Origin: Comamonadaceae bacterium CG_4_10_14_3_um_filter_60_75
GTDB taxonomy: Bacteria; Pseudomonadota; Gammaproteobacteria; Burkholderiales; Burkholderiaceae_C
NCBI GenBank assembly: GCA_002784245.1
Contig: PFKL01000011.1
Location: 1-26,848 of the forward strand
Direction: 5' to 3'
Length of the DNA stretch: 26,848 nt
The notes below the pieces were generated by a model that was given only the letters and a program-made list of their open reading frames with translations, was not told the origin of the DNA and made no database searches. This document shows positions 1 through 7,853 of the stretch, in pieces. Numbering within the stretch: the first letter of the stretch is position 1; each line of letters starts with the position of its first letter. A program made the translations under genes and the position numbers.

Positions 1-1
1 G

Positions 2-625
2 CTGATTGCCGCCTACGACAAGCTGCCCAAACTGGTCAGCCACCTGCACCTGCCGGTGCAACACGGCTCAGACCGCATTTTGATGGCCATGAAGCGCGGC
101 TACACCGCCATGGAATACAAAAGCACGGTGCGCAAACTGCGCGCCATTCGCCCGAACATGGCGCTCAGCAGCGACTTCATCGTTGGCTTCCCCGGCGAGA
201 CCGAAGACGACCACGCCAAGCTGATGAAACTGATGGATGACGTGGGTTTTGACAATTCTTTCAGCTTTATTTTCAGCCCGCGCCCCGGCACACCGGCAGC
301 CAACTTGCATGACGACACGCCGCACGAGGTGAAGCTGCGCCGCCTGCAAGAAGTGCAAGCCAACATCAACGCCAACATGGCGCGCATCAGCGCCAGTTTG
401 GTCGGCACGCGCCAGCGTTTGCTGGTGGAAGGTGCGTCCAAGCGCGACAGCAGCGAGCTGATGGGTCGTACCGAATGCAACCGCGTGGTCAATTTTGTTG
501 GCCATCCACGCCTCATTGGGCAGATGGTCGATGTGGCGATCACCGAAACCCGCACCTTTACGCTGCGCGGCGAAGTTGTCACCCAAGAAACACACAGGAC
601 GCCCGCGGTGGCGGTCCTAGAATGA
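2..625 (+). CDS. miaB: MiaB, tRNA-2-methylthio-N6-dimethylallyladenosine synthase (3' part)
   Basis: This is the C-terminal part (about 207 codons) of a methylthiotransferase; the N-terminal UPF0004 domain and the radical-SAM CxxxCxxC cluster lie outside the window. MiaB adds a methylthio group to i6A37 of tRNAs that read UNN codons. Visible family landmarks are HLPVQHGSD and MKRGYT of the radical-SAM barrel, the [13 protein letters not shown] segment, and [12 protein letters not shown]-terminal TRAM domain covers roughly the last 65 residues ([11 protein letters not shown] ... [11 protein letters not shown]). The [19 protein letters not shown] signature favours MiaB over RimO or MtaB. The frame is open from the window edge, so the internal GTG at 56 is not a real start. 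It ends 80 nt before the next gene on the same strand, with a palindrome in the gap. Confidence 0.95.
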   Translation: MIAAYDKLPKLVSHLHLPVQHGSDRILMAMKRGYTAMEYKSTVRKLRAIRPNMALSSDFIVGFPGETEDDHAKLMKLMDDVGFDNSFSFIFSPRPGTPAANLHDDTPHEVKLRRLQEVQANINANMARISASLVGTRQRLLVEGASKRDSSELMGRTECNRVVNFVGHPRLIGQMVDVAITETRTFTLRGEVVTQETHRTPAVAVLE

Positions 626-644
626 TTGCAACGCACTCCGGCCA

Positions 645-669
645 AGCGTAGCGCATGATGCGCCACGCT
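645..669. repeat. Imperfect palindrome after miaB
   Basis: Arms AGCGT and CGCAT (645-649, 652-656) are matched by ATGCG and ACGCT (658-662, 665-669) with one internal two-base mismatch, centred on position 657. It starts 20 nt after the miaB stop. It lacks a T tract, so it is a weak terminator at best; it may instead stabilise the miaB mRNA 3' end or be a protein-binding site for the next gene. Confidence 0.4.
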
Positions 670-705
670 GCGGGAGATGGATAACCCGTTGTTGATATAC
701 CTTGC

Positions 706-1446
706 ATGCAATTTGTTCGAATGTCATGGGCAATCGTAGGGGCAGGCCTGATCGCCACAGCAAGCGGCTGGCAATCGTTGCACGCAGAGCCGCTCATCAT
801 GCAAGACGCTGCACCGCAAGACACCCCCCTTGCGACACCAGCAGAGCCGCTCGTCGACCTCACCGACCTGACCAGGGACGACTTGCTGCATGACGCAGCG
901 CCGCCTGTGACGGCTTCTGTCAATGCGACAAACCTGCCCCGCAGCGGCAGCATGCAAAGCCGAACCACGACCGGCACGCCAGCGCCTGACAACAGCGCAC
1001 CGTTGCACAACGTCATCAAGGAATCCGTACGGCCGGTTTACAACGAACTGGTGGAGTCCGGCGCCCTGGAAACCTGGCGCGACGTCAAGGAAACGCTGGG
1101 TTTGAGCAAAAAAAACTGGGGCCGACATGATGCCGATGGAGAAGTCAACGCCCTGCAACGCCCGCATGCCGCCAACACGCCGGGCTGGCAAGACCCCGCC
1201 ATGCCGCCAAAATCAGCCGCACAAGCCCAGCTTGACCGGGAATATGACGCCTACCTGCTGCGGCAATTGATCGACGACATCAAACCTTGGGCGTTGGGGC
1301 TGATCGGTCTGTACGCGCTAGGCTATCTGGCCAAGCTGATTTTCAATTTCATGCAATGGAAAGCCGCGCGTCGGCGCGAACATCGCGCGCAACGCGCCAG
1401 ACACCGGTCTTCACGCCCCCGTTACGACTCAAAACGGGAACTTTGA
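706..1446 (+). CDS. Hypothetical membrane-anchored protein with signal peptide
   Basis: I do not recognise this 246-residue protein. The N terminus reads as a signal peptide: MQFVR, a hydrophobic core (about residues 7-20), then a likely cleavage site near LHA-EP at residues 26-28. The following 150 residues are low-complexity, rich in Pro, Ala, Thr and Asp. One hydrophobic segment (PWALGLIGLYALGYL, about residues 195-210) follows, and the tail is very basic (KAARRREHRAQRARHR), so the C terminus probably lies in the cytoplasm. A second in-frame ATG at 721 is an alternative start. I prefer 706 because it supplies the arginine expected in the signal n-region. No strong Shine-Dalgarno is visible. 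Its last 18 nt overlap the end of convergent ffh. Function unknown. Confidence 0.7.
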   Translation: MQFVRMSWAIVGAGLIATASGWQSLHAEPLIMQDAAPQDTPLATPAEPLVDLTDLTRDDLLHDAAPPVTASVNATNLPRSGSMQSRTTTGTPAPDNSAPLHNVIKESVRPVYNELVESGALETWRDVKETLGLSKKNWGRHDADGEVNALQRPHAANTPGWQDPAMPPKSAAQAQLDREYDAYLLRQLIDDIKPWALGLIGLYALGYLAKLIFNFMQWKAARRREHRAQRARHRSSRPRYDSKREL

Positions 1447-2799
1447 ACCGCCCAAGCCTTTCATGCCCCCCAGGCGCTTCATCATTTTCATCATGCCGCC
1501 GCCCTTCATTTTTTTCATCATGTCCTGCATTTGCTCGAATTCCTTGAGCATGCGGTTGACTTCCTGCACCTGAACACCAGCCCCGGCGGCAATGCGACGC
1601 TTGCGGGTGGCTTTGATGAGTTCGGGCTTGCGCCGCTCCAGTGGCGTCATGCTCTGGATGATGCCCTCCTTGCGTTTCACGTCTTTTTCGACGCGCCCCA
1701 CATCGACCTGGCCGGCTTTGGCGGCCATGGCAGCGGGCAGCTTGTCCATCAGGCTGCTTAGACCACCCATTTGTTTCATTTGCTGAATCTGCGCCAGAAA
1801 ATCGTTCAAATCAAAACTGGCGCCACTTTTGACCTTGGCCGCAAGCTTTTGGGCCTGGGCGATGTCCACGCCCGAGGTAACCTGCTCCACCAGCGCCAGA
1901 ATGTCGCCCATGCCGAGCACCCGCCCGGCGTGGCGTTCGGCATCAAACACTTCCAGCCCATCCAATTTTTCGCTGGTACCGGCAAATTTGATCGGCGCGC
2001 CGGTCACTTGCCGCACCGACAGCGCCGCACCCCCACGTGAATCACCGTCGAGCTTGGTCAGGATGATGCCGGTGAGTGGCAGCGCCTGCTTGAATGCGCG
2101 GGCGGTGTTGATGGCATCCTGACCCTGCATGGCGTCGACGACAAACAGCGTTTCTACCGGTTGGATGGCTGTATGCAGGTCTTTTATTTCACGCATCAGC
2201 GCTTCATCAATGGCCAACCGACCCGCAGTGTCGACGAGCAGCACATCAAAGAAGTGTTTTTTGGCGTAGTCCAGCGCGGCCAGCGCAATATCGACCGGCT
2301 TTTGATCGGGCGTGCTGGCAAACCACTCGGCACCGGCTTGTGCGGTAACGGTCTTGAGCTGCTCAATGGCCGCCGGGCGGTAGACGTCGCCCGAGACGGT
2401 GAGCACCTTTTTGCCGCGCTTTTCAATCAGGTGCTTGGCCAGCTTGGCGGTGGTGGTGGTTTTACCAGCCCCTTGCAAACCGGCCATCAAGATCACCGCC
2501 GGCGGCTGTGCGGCCAGGTTGATATCGGCTACGCCGTCGCCCATGGTCAGAGCCAGCTCTCTGTTGACGATCGACACCAGCGCCTGCCCAGGCGTAAGCG
2601 AGCCCAGCACATCCTGCCCCAGCGCCTTTTCCTTGACGCGCGCAATGAAGTCGCGCACCACCGGCAACGCCACGTCGGCTTCCAGCAGCGCCATGCGCAC
2701 TTCGCGCAGCATGTCGGCCACATTGTCTTCTGTGATGCGCGCCTGACCGCGGATTTGTTTGACCAGACGGGAGAGTTTGTCGGTAAGAGCAGAAGCCAT
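1429..2799 (-). CDS. ffh: Signal recognition particle protein Ffh (SRP54)
   Basis: This is the GTPase of the signal recognition particle, which binds 4.5S RNA and hydrophobic signal sequences and delivers ribosomes to FtsY at the inner membrane. The 456 residues match the usual bacterial length. Order: N domain helices (1-90); G domain with the P-loop GLQGAGKT at residues 107-114, TVSGDVYRPAAIEQL, DTAGR and TKLDGDSRGG; then the methionine-rich M domain (from about 300) with a tail of MMKKMKGGGMMKMMKRLGG type that forms the signal-binding groove and RNA-binding helices. The start ATG at 2799 matches the family N terminus. The gene is divergent from the ccsA-like gene with 79 nt between starts and convergent with the hypothetical gene, overlapping it by 18 nt. 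Confidence 0.98.
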   Translation of the reverse strand: MASALTDKLSRLVKQIRGQARITEDNVADMLREVRMALLEADVALPVVRDFIARVKEKALGQDVLGSLTPGQALVSIVNRELALTMGDGVADINLAAQPPAVILMAGLQGAGKTTTTAKLAKHLIEKRGKKVLTVSGDVYRPAAIEQLKTVTAQAGAEWFASTPDQKPVDIALAALDYAKKHFFDVLLVDTAGRLAIDEALMREIKDLHTAIQPVETLFVVDAMQGQDAINTARAFKQALPLTGIILTKLDGDSRGGAALSVRQVTGAPIKFAGTSEKLDGLEVFDAERHAGRVLGMGDILALVEQVTSGVDIAQAQKLAAKVKSGASFDLNDFLAQIQQMKQMGGLSSLMDKLPAAMAAKAGQVDVGRVEKDVKRKEGIIQSMTPLERRKPELIKATRKRRIAAGAGVQVQEVNRMLKEFEQMQDMMKKMKGGGMMKMMKRLGGMKGLGGSKFPF

Positions 2800-2866
2800 A
2801 GGGGAATCGTGTCCGACGGGCGGAATCTGGGTTGGAGCCGCCGAAAAACAGCGGGAAACAAAACGC

Positions 2867-2872
2867 TAAACT
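2867..2872 (+). promoter_or_regulatory. Candidate -10 element for a leaderless ccsA-like transcript
   Basis: TAAACT is followed by exactly 6 nt (gtagcc) and then the ATG, so a sigma-70 promoter here would start transcription at the A of ATG. There is no Shine-Dalgarno upstream of this start. No good -35 hexamer is visible, so this remains an inference. The same spacing recurs at mpl and tldD. Confidence 0.4.
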
Positions 2873-2878
2873 GTAGCC

Positions 2879-3682
2879 ATGATTTTAGCCAGTGCAACCC
2901 CCTTGAATTTGGCGCTTGCTTTGGGCGCCGCAGCGGCTTACGCTATATCGGCAGCTGGTACCCAGCGGCTGGATCTGCGCTGGGTCAATCTCGCAGTATG
3001 GGTTGCCTGGATATTGCACGGTGCGTTGCTGGTAATCGGCTTGTGGGGACCGGAGTCGCGTTTCGGTTTTGCGCCCGCGCTGTCGCTGACGGTCTGGCTG
3101 GTCGGCCTGGTGTACGCCATTGAGGGCTATGTCTACCCGCAGTTCAAGAAGCCTTGGCTCACGTCTGGCTTTGGCTCTGCCAGCGTCTTGCTCGCGTTGC
3201 TGTTTCCAGGCGCATCGCTCAACGCCAACGCGTCGCCCTGGTTACCGCTGCACTTCGCCCTCGGCATTTCTTCGTATGGGCTGTTTGCCATCGCGGTCGC
3301 GCATGCGTGGCTGATGACGCAAGCCGAAGCGCGCATCCGCAGCGCCTCAGACGCCATGACTGGGATGCCGATCCTGACGATGGAGCGCTTGACCTTCCGC
3401 TTTGTCACCGTTGGTTTTGTACTTTTGTCTGCCACCTTGCTGGCAGGGCTGTTGTTTGGCGGACAGTTGTACGGCGGCTCAAACGCACTGCGGTGGAACC
3501 ACAAGACGATTTTTGCGTTTCTCTCATGGCTGACGTTTGCCGTGCTGCTGGTGGGTCGATCGCACTTTGGCTGGCGCGGCAAACGGGCGGTGCGCGTTTT
3601 GTATACCGGCGCTGGTCTGCTGCTGCTGGCTTATGTGGGTTCGCGCTTTGTCATGGAAGTGGTGCTGGGCCTGACGCTGTGA
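2879..3682 (+). CDS. Cytochrome c assembly (CcsA/HemX-like, YpjD family) membrane protein
   Basis: This is a 267-residue integral membrane protein with about eight hydrophobic segments. The family is related to the CcmC/CcsA haem-handling proteins, and its E. coli member YpjD (CorE) is also encoded next to ffh. Visible signs are conserved histidines in LHGALL, LHFALGISSYGLFAIAVAHAWL and WNHKTIFAFLSW, the last matching the usual W-[ND]-x-K core of this group. The ffh adjacency supports the assignment. Its role in betaproteobacteria is not settled: haem or cytochrome assembly and metal transport have both been suggested for relatives. It is the first gene of a five-gene unit and overlaps the next by 4 nt (GTGA). 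The start has no Shine-Dalgarno but a -10-like hexamer 6 nt upstream. Confidence 0.85.
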   Translation: MILASATPLNLALALGAAAAYAISAAGTQRLDLRWVNLAVWVAWILHGALLVIGLWGPESRFGFAPALSLTVWLVGLVYAIEGYVYPQFKKPWLTSGFGSASVLLALLFPGASLNANASPWLPLHFALGISSYGLFAIAVAHAWLMTQAEARIRSASDAMTGMPILTMERLTFRFVTVGFVLLSATLLAGLLFGGQLYGGSNALRWNHKTIFAFLSWLTFAVLLVGRSHFGWRGKRAVRVLYTGAGLLLLAYVGSRFVMEVVLGLTL

Positions 3683-3906
3683 AGGCGCTCCTCTACCTGG
3701 CGATTGCACTGGCGGGGCTTTGGCTATGGCGCAGCCTCACCAACGCGGCTAAACCACCCGTCGCCGACAAACCCAGCACGCAGGACGAGCCCACTGAAAT
3801 GGTTCAATGCCGGCGCTGCGGCGTTCACCTGCCAGCAGCCGACGCCGTAAACGGCAAAAACGGCAGCTATTGCAGCCCGACACATTTGCAGCAGTCTGAA
3901 ACCTGA
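3679..3906 (+). CDS. PP0621-family small protein with C-terminal zinc-type motif
   Basis: This small protein (75 residues) starts at a GTG that overlaps the stop of the ccsA-like gene by 4 nt (GTGA), which implies translational coupling. A hydrophobic N-terminal helix (residues 2-17, KALLYLAIALAGLWLW) anchors it in the membrane. After a short Pro-rich linker comes CRRCGVHLP (Cys44, Cys47, His50) and then YCSPTH (Cys65, His69), a probable zinc knuckle. The layout matches PP0621-family proteins, whose function is unknown. It ends directly against the pilS start (stop 3904-3906, ATG 3907). The same frame stays open upstream inside the ccsA-like gene; that extension is not coding. Confidence 0.8.
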   Translation: MKALLYLAIALAGLWLWRSLTNAAKPPVADKPSTQDEPTEMVQCRRCGVHLPAADAVNGKNGSYCSPTHLQQSET

Positions 3907-5598
3907 ATGACCGCAACGCCAGAAGCTTCTTCCTGGCCCGGAGCATCGCCTGACGCGGATTCGGGTAAGGAGCATCCTCTGGAATTTGAGCGCATCTGGC
4001 GCGGATTCATGGCTGCACGCGCCACCCTGGGCCTGGTGCTGGTGGTGTTGCAAGCCAGTATCCTCGTACTGGCGCCACAGCAGAGTCCCAGCGCACTGGT
4101 GATCTGTGTCGCCTACTTCGCGGCAACCTTGACGCTGCGCCTGAAAGCCCGACCAAGACAACTGAGCCCCACCTTTGACAGCTTGTGGCTGCGCACCGTC
4201 GGCGTTGATGTGCTGACATTCAGCGTGCTGCAGTGGGCACAGGGCGGCGCCATCAATTACACCCCGTTGCTGGCGCTGCCGGTATTGATGGTCAGCATCC
4301 TGGGTACACCGCTTCAAGCCATCGCTTCGGCAGCGGGCGTAACGCTGCTACTCTTTGGCTACGCAGGCTGGCTGTCATTGCAAACGTCGGGTGATTTCAC
4401 CGGGTATGTTTTGCAAGCTGCGCTCACGGGTGCTGGCTGTTTTGCCATCTCATTTATTGCCAGCCAGATGGCAACCCGACTTGCCAGCGTCGAGTTGCGT
4501 GCCAAGCGTAGCCAACTTGCGGCCACCGTACAGCAGCAGGTCAACCAACTGGTCATCGCGTCGCTCACCGACGGCATCATGGTGGTGTCAGAGAACGGCC
4601 AGGTGCTGCTGGCCAATCCAGCGGCGCATGCTCTGCTGGATACCCAGGGACAGACCGATATCAACCTTAAGCAGCGGCTAGGCTGGTCTGCACTCATGGA
4701 CGTGATCAACAGCAGCTTCAACAGCCAGCGCCCTCAGCAAGCCAGCGTGGATATCCGTCATCAGGGGCATACCAAACGCAGCCTGCTGGCAAGGACCCAA
4801 CTGACCAGCGCACAAGACGACAACGTTTCGGGTCTGTGTGTTGTCTTTATGCAAGACCAGCGCGAAATCGAGGCACGCATCCGCGCAGAGAAACTCGCCG
4901 GTATGGGCCGGATGTCAGCAGCGGTGGCGCATGAAATTCGCAACCCACTGGCGGCGATCACGCAGGCCAACGCGCTGCTTTCAGAGGATTTGCAGGATCC
5001 GGGGCAGCGGCGTTTGGCCGATATGGTGCAACAAAATGCCCGTCGGCTGGAGCGCATCGTCAAAGATGTGCTGCATCTGGTCCAAGTCCCGACAAGTGGC
5101 GACACAGACCAATTGCTTGATCTGGCCACCGCAGCACAGCGCATTGGTCGCGACTGGAGCAGCCAGAACCATTGCATCGACGAGCTCTCGGTCCATACTG
5201 ACAGCGTTGCCACCTCCGTGCTGTTTGACGCCGAGCACTTACGGCGCATTGTGATCAACCTGCTCGACAACGCTTTACGCTACGCCAGCAGAGCGGCGGG
5301 AAGCATCCAGATGCATGTCGCCATGGCCACGCCCTCAAACGCCACCAGCATCGCACTGCACGTCTGGAGCGACGGCGCAGCACTCGACCCGTCAGTTGAA
5401 CAGCATCTGTTTGAACCTTTTTTTTCGTCAGAGAGTCGCTCCAGCGGGCTCGGGTTGTATATTTGCCGTGAATTGTGCGAAAGTCATGGAGCAACGATCG
5501 CCTACGACCGCAGGGAACGCAAGATCGGTGACCAACGGGTGACCGGCAATGAATTCACCGTGACCTTCAAGACAACAAACTCCACCCTGATGCCATGA
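3907..5598 (+). CDS. pilS: PilS, sensor histidine kinase of the type IV pilus two-component system
   Basis: This is a 563-residue membrane sensor kinase. A cytoplasmic leader (residues 1-35) precedes about six transmembrane segments (to roughly residue 190). A PAS-like region follows (LTDGIMVVSENGQVLLANPAAHALL). The HisKA domain contains VAHEIRNP with phospho-acceptor His342, and the HATPase domain has NLLDNALRYA (N box) and SSGLGLYICRELCESHG (G box). The multi-helix sensor and coupling to a PilR-type regulator identify it as PilS, which in Pseudomonas senses the pilin pool and sets pilA transcription. It begins directly after the PP0621-like stop and overlaps pilR by 4 nt (ATGA). No pilin gene is in the window. 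Confidence 0.92.
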   Translation: MTATPEASSWPGASPDADSGKEHPLEFERIWRGFMAARATLGLVLVVLQASILVLAPQQSPSALVICVAYFAATLTLRLKARPRQLSPTFDSLWLRTVGVDVLTFSVLQWAQGGAINYTPLLALPVLMVSILGTPLQAIASAAGVTLLLFGYAGWLSLQTSGDFTGYVLQAALTGAGCFAISFIASQMATRLASVELRAKRSQLAATVQQQVNQLVIASLTDGIMVVSENGQVLLANPAAHALLDTQGQTDINLKQRLGWSALMDVINSSFNSQRPQQASVDIRHQGHTKRSLLARTQLTSAQDDNVSGLCVVFMQDQREIEARIRAEKLAGMGRMSAAVAHEIRNPLAAITQANALLSEDLQDPGQRRLADMVQQNARRLERIVKDVLHLVQVPTSGDTDQLLDLATAAQRIGRDWSSQNHCIDELSVHTDSVATSVLFDAEHLRRIVINLLDNALRYASRAAGSIQMHVAMATPSNATSIALHVWSDGAALDPSVEQHLFEPFFSSESRSSGLGLYICRELCESHGATIAYDRRERKIGDQRVTGNEFTVTFKTTNSTLMP

Positions 5599-7079
5599 CC
5601 GCAACCGCCAGTTCCATCCGCATCCTGGTCGTCGACGACGAACCCGACCTGCGTACGCTATACGAGCTGACGCTGCTGCGGGAAGGCTATTCAGTCGATA
5701 CCGCCGAAAACTTGCAGCAGGCGCACGCGCGACTGGCACAGGGCCGTTACGACGTATTGATTACAGACATGCGCCTGCCTGACGGGCTGGGCATGTCGTT
5801 GATCAATGACGTCAAATCATGCGCTCGCAACGAGCGTTGTATCGTCATCACCGCTTACGGCTCGACACAAAATGCAGTCGAAGCACTCAAGGCCGGTGCC
5901 TTTGATTACCTGACCAAGCCAGTCGACCTGAAACAGTTCCGGGCGGTCGTTGCCTCGGCGGTGCGCAGCACGGCAACGGTGGCCGCCGAAAATATCAACG
6001 CGGCCAGTCATGCGACACAAAGCGTTTCGGGCGGGGCCTTGGGCCAGCGCGCACTCAGCCGCCTGGTAGGCCACTCGGAGTGCATGCAACAAGTCAAAGA
6101 GCGGATTCTGAAGATTGCACCCAGCATGGCGCCGGTGATGGTCACTGGCGAATCGGGTACTGGCAAAGAGCTGGTGGCCTACGCGATCCATGCCAACAGC
6201 CACCGCGCCAAAGGACCGTGGGTTGCGGTCAATTGCAGCGCCATCCCCGAGACGCTGCTGGAAGCCGAATTTTTTGGCGCCAAAAAAGGCGCCTACACCG
6301 GTGCAACACAAGACCGCGAGGGCTTCTTTCACGCTGCCCGTGGCGGCACCCTGTTTCTGGACGAAATTGGCGACCTGCCGCTACCAATGCAATCGAAACT
6401 GTTGCGCGCTATCCAGGAACGGCGAATTCGTCCTTTGGGATCAAACCAGGAAGACGCCGTTGATGTGCGCATCGTCAGCGCAACGCACAAGAATCTTGCG
6501 CAGGAGGTTCAAAACGGCACCTTCAGGCAAGACCTGTTTTACCGCCTCAACGTCATCGACATGGTGATCGCCCCCTTGCGCGAGCGCACCGAAGATATGC
6601 CTGACCTGTGCCAGGCTCTGCTGGCCCGTATCGCTGAAGAAGCCAACATGACCACGCCGACACTCACAGAGGAAGCGCTGGACGGTCTGACCAGAATGCC
6701 ACTGCCAGGCAATGTGCGCGAGCTCGAAAACCTGTTGTACCGTGCCGTGGCTCTGAGCGACGGTCTGCGCCTGAGTCTGGACGCACCAAGTCAGGAGGCG
6801 TCGCCCGTGACACCGAATATCGTCAGCGGGCCAACGCCTGCGGCGACTGTCGCTGCGCAGGACACCGAGCCAGGCGAGGTGCCGCTACCCGACGATTTGC
6901 AAGCTTACCTTGACGGCCTGGAGCGAAACATCCTGACTAAGGCGCTGCAAACAACCCGGTTCAACCGTACCGCCGCCGCCACACGACTTGGCTTGAGCCT
7001 GCGCCAGATGCGTTACCGTATCGAGCGCTTGCAAATTGAAGCCCCTGCCACTGGTTTTGGTCAGGATGATTTCAACTGA
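5595..7079 (+). CDS. pilR: PilR, sigma-54 response regulator
   Basis: This is a 494-residue NtrC-type activator. The receiver domain (about 1-120) has the acidic pair in VVDDEPDL, phospho-acceptor Asp58 (LITDMRLPDG) and the TKPVD lysine. The AAA+ domain (about 157-390) shows Walker A GESGTGKE, the sigma-54 contact loop GAYTGA at 232-237 (Tyr in place of the more usual Phe), Walker B GGTLFLDEIGDL, and the arginine-containing FRQDLFYRLNV. The C-terminal Fis-type helix-turn-helix is NRTAAATRLGLSLRQMRYRI. The start is the ATG overlapping the pilS stop. It should activate pilA and possibly other sigma-54 promoters elsewhere on the chromosome. The 3' end overlaps ampD by 14 nt. Confidence 0.93.
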   Translation: MTATASSIRILVVDDEPDLRTLYELTLLREGYSVDTAENLQQAHARLAQGRYDVLITDMRLPDGLGMSLINDVKSCARNERCIVITAYGSTQNAVEALKAGAFDYLTKPVDLKQFRAVVASAVRSTATVAAENINAASHATQSVSGGALGQRALSRLVGHSECMQQVKERILKIAPSMAPVMVTGESGTGKELVAYAIHANSHRAKGPWVAVNCSAIPETLLEAEFFGAKKGAYTGATQDREGFFHAARGGTLFLDEIGDLPLPMQSKLLRAIQERRIRPLGSNQEDAVDVRIVSATHKNLAQEVQNGTFRQDLFYRLNVIDMVIAPLRERTEDMPDLCQALLARIAEEANMTTPTLTEEALDGLTRMPLPGNVRELENLLYRAVALSDGLRLSLDAPSQEASPVTPNIVSGPTPAATVAAQDTEPGEVPLPDDLQAYLDGLERNILTKALQTTRFNRTAAATRLGLSLRQMRYRIERLQIEAPATGFGQDDFN

Positions 7080-7680
7080 CCCGCCACGCCAAGAGAACCA
7101 TGACGCGCTATGGCGAGACGGTTGGTACCGTTTTGCCGCCCGCGTTGATTCGCCCAACTTTGGGCCACGTCCGAGCATCAGCCACATTGATCTGATCGTG
7201 CTGCATTCGATCAGCTTGCCGCCTGGCCAGTACGGTGGCGACGAGGTGCGGCAGTTGTTCACCAACCAGCTCGACTGGCAGCAGCACCCTTACTTTCAGA
7301 GCATCGAGGGCATCAAGGTGTCGTCGCATTTCTTCATCAGGCGCAATGGTGACCTGTGTCAGTTGGTCAGTTGCGATGACCGGGCCTGGCACGCCGGCGT
7401 GTCGAACTACCGTGGCCGCGCCAACTGCAACGACGACAGCATCGGCATTGAACTCGAAGGGCTCGAAGGCGAGACCTTCGAGCCAGCGCAGTACACCGCG
7501 CTGCGTGCGCTGTGTGCCGGTATCCTGCAACGCTATCCCATTGTCCATATCGCTGGTCACGAGCACATTGCGCCGGGCCGCAAGCAAGACCCGGGTGCAG
7601 GATTTGACTGGTCACAATTGCAAAATGGTCTGGGGCTCGCCGACCATTTCTTCCCTGCCACTATCTACAAGCACACCTGA
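7066..7680 (+). CDS. ampD: AmpD, 1,6-anhydro-N-acetylmuramyl-L-alanine amidase
   Basis: This is a 204-residue cytoplasmic zinc amidase of the Amidase_2 family. It cleaves the lactyl-amide bond of anhydromuropeptides during peptidoglycan recycling and so lowers the AmpR inducer pool. Zinc-ligand candidates are the His in IVLHSISLPP, the second His in AGHEHIAPGRK, and the Asp in KQDPGAGFDW. SSHFFIRRNGDLCQLVS, RAWHAGVS and SIGIELEG are typical family stretches. I chose the ATG at 7066, inside the pilR end (14-nt overlap); AGG immediately before it is too close to be a good Shine-Dalgarno, so translation may be coupled to pilR. With mpl at 18203 the window holds two recycling enzymes. No AmpR or beta-lactamase gene is nearby. 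Confidence 0.93.
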   Translation: MISTDPPRQENHDALWRDGWYRFAARVDSPNFGPRPSISHIDLIVLHSISLPPGQYGGDEVRQLFTNQLDWQQHPYFQSIEGIKVSSHFFIRRNGDLCQLVSCDDRAWHAGVSNYRGRANCNDDSIGIELEGLEGETFEPAQYTALRALCAGILQRYPIVHIAGHEHIAPGRKQDPGAGFDWSQLQNGLGLADHFFPATIYKHT

Positions 7681-7700
7681 AGGCGCCACGACGCCAGTGG

Positions 7701-7730
7701 GGTAAAAACACTACTGCTAGTGTTTTTACC
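7701..7730. repeat. Perfect 30-bp inverted repeat between ampD and nrdA
   Basis: Arms GGTAAAAACACTA (7701-7713) and TAGTGTTTTTACC (7718-7730) are perfect complements around CTGC. In RNA this is a 13-bp hairpin with a run of Us in the 3' arm, 20 nt after the ampD stop, so it may end the ampD transcript. Its centre is also the first candidate NrdR box, giving it a possible second role as an operator. Confidence 0.75.
7708..7723 (+). promoter_or_regulatory. Candidate NrdR box 1
   Basis: ACACTACTGCTAGTGT matches 12 of 16 positions of the NrdR consensus as I recall it (acaCwAtATaTwGtgt), including both outer ACACWA and TWGTGT halves. It lies upstream of nrdA, the expected target, and is paired with a second box 32 bp downstream. 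NrdR represses ribonucleotide reductase genes when dATP/ATP is high. Confidence 0.7.
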
Positions 7731-7739
7731 AACTTGAAA

Positions 7740-7755
7740 CCCCCATATTTAGTGT
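7740..7755 (+). promoter_or_regulatory. Candidate NrdR box 2
   Basis: CCCCCATATTTAGTGT matches 12 of 16 positions of the same consensus, strongest in the ATAT core and TAGTGT half. The start-to-start distance from box 1 is 32 bp, about three helical turns, which is the usual spacing of tandem NrdR boxes. The nrdA promoter probably overlaps this pair, for example with TTGAAA at 7734-7739, but no clear -10 could be fixed. Confidence 0.7.
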
Positions 7756-7776
7756 TAAGCTGCGCCCCGCAGTCAG

Positions 7777-7798
7777 GTTCAAACGTGGCTGTTTGAAC
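7777..7798 (+). repeat. Stem-loop in the nrdA leader
   Basis: GTTCAAAC (7777-7784) and GTTTGAAC (7791-7798) form a perfect 8-bp stem with a six-base loop, 55 nt before the nrdA ATG. TTTTTT follows at 7804-7809. It may be an mRNA structure in the 5' untranslated region or a weak terminator/attenuator; it is not an NrdR box. Confidence 0.5.
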
Positions 7799-7853
7799 GA
7801 CCATTTTTTCATCTGGCGCAGGCCAGGCACCCACATCAAGAGAGAGAAAAACG

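Noticed and set aside
2161..3123. A 320-codon plus-strand frame opposite ffh and into the ccsA-like gene
   Set aside because: It is antisense to the conserved ffh G domain and out of frame with the ccsA-like protein.
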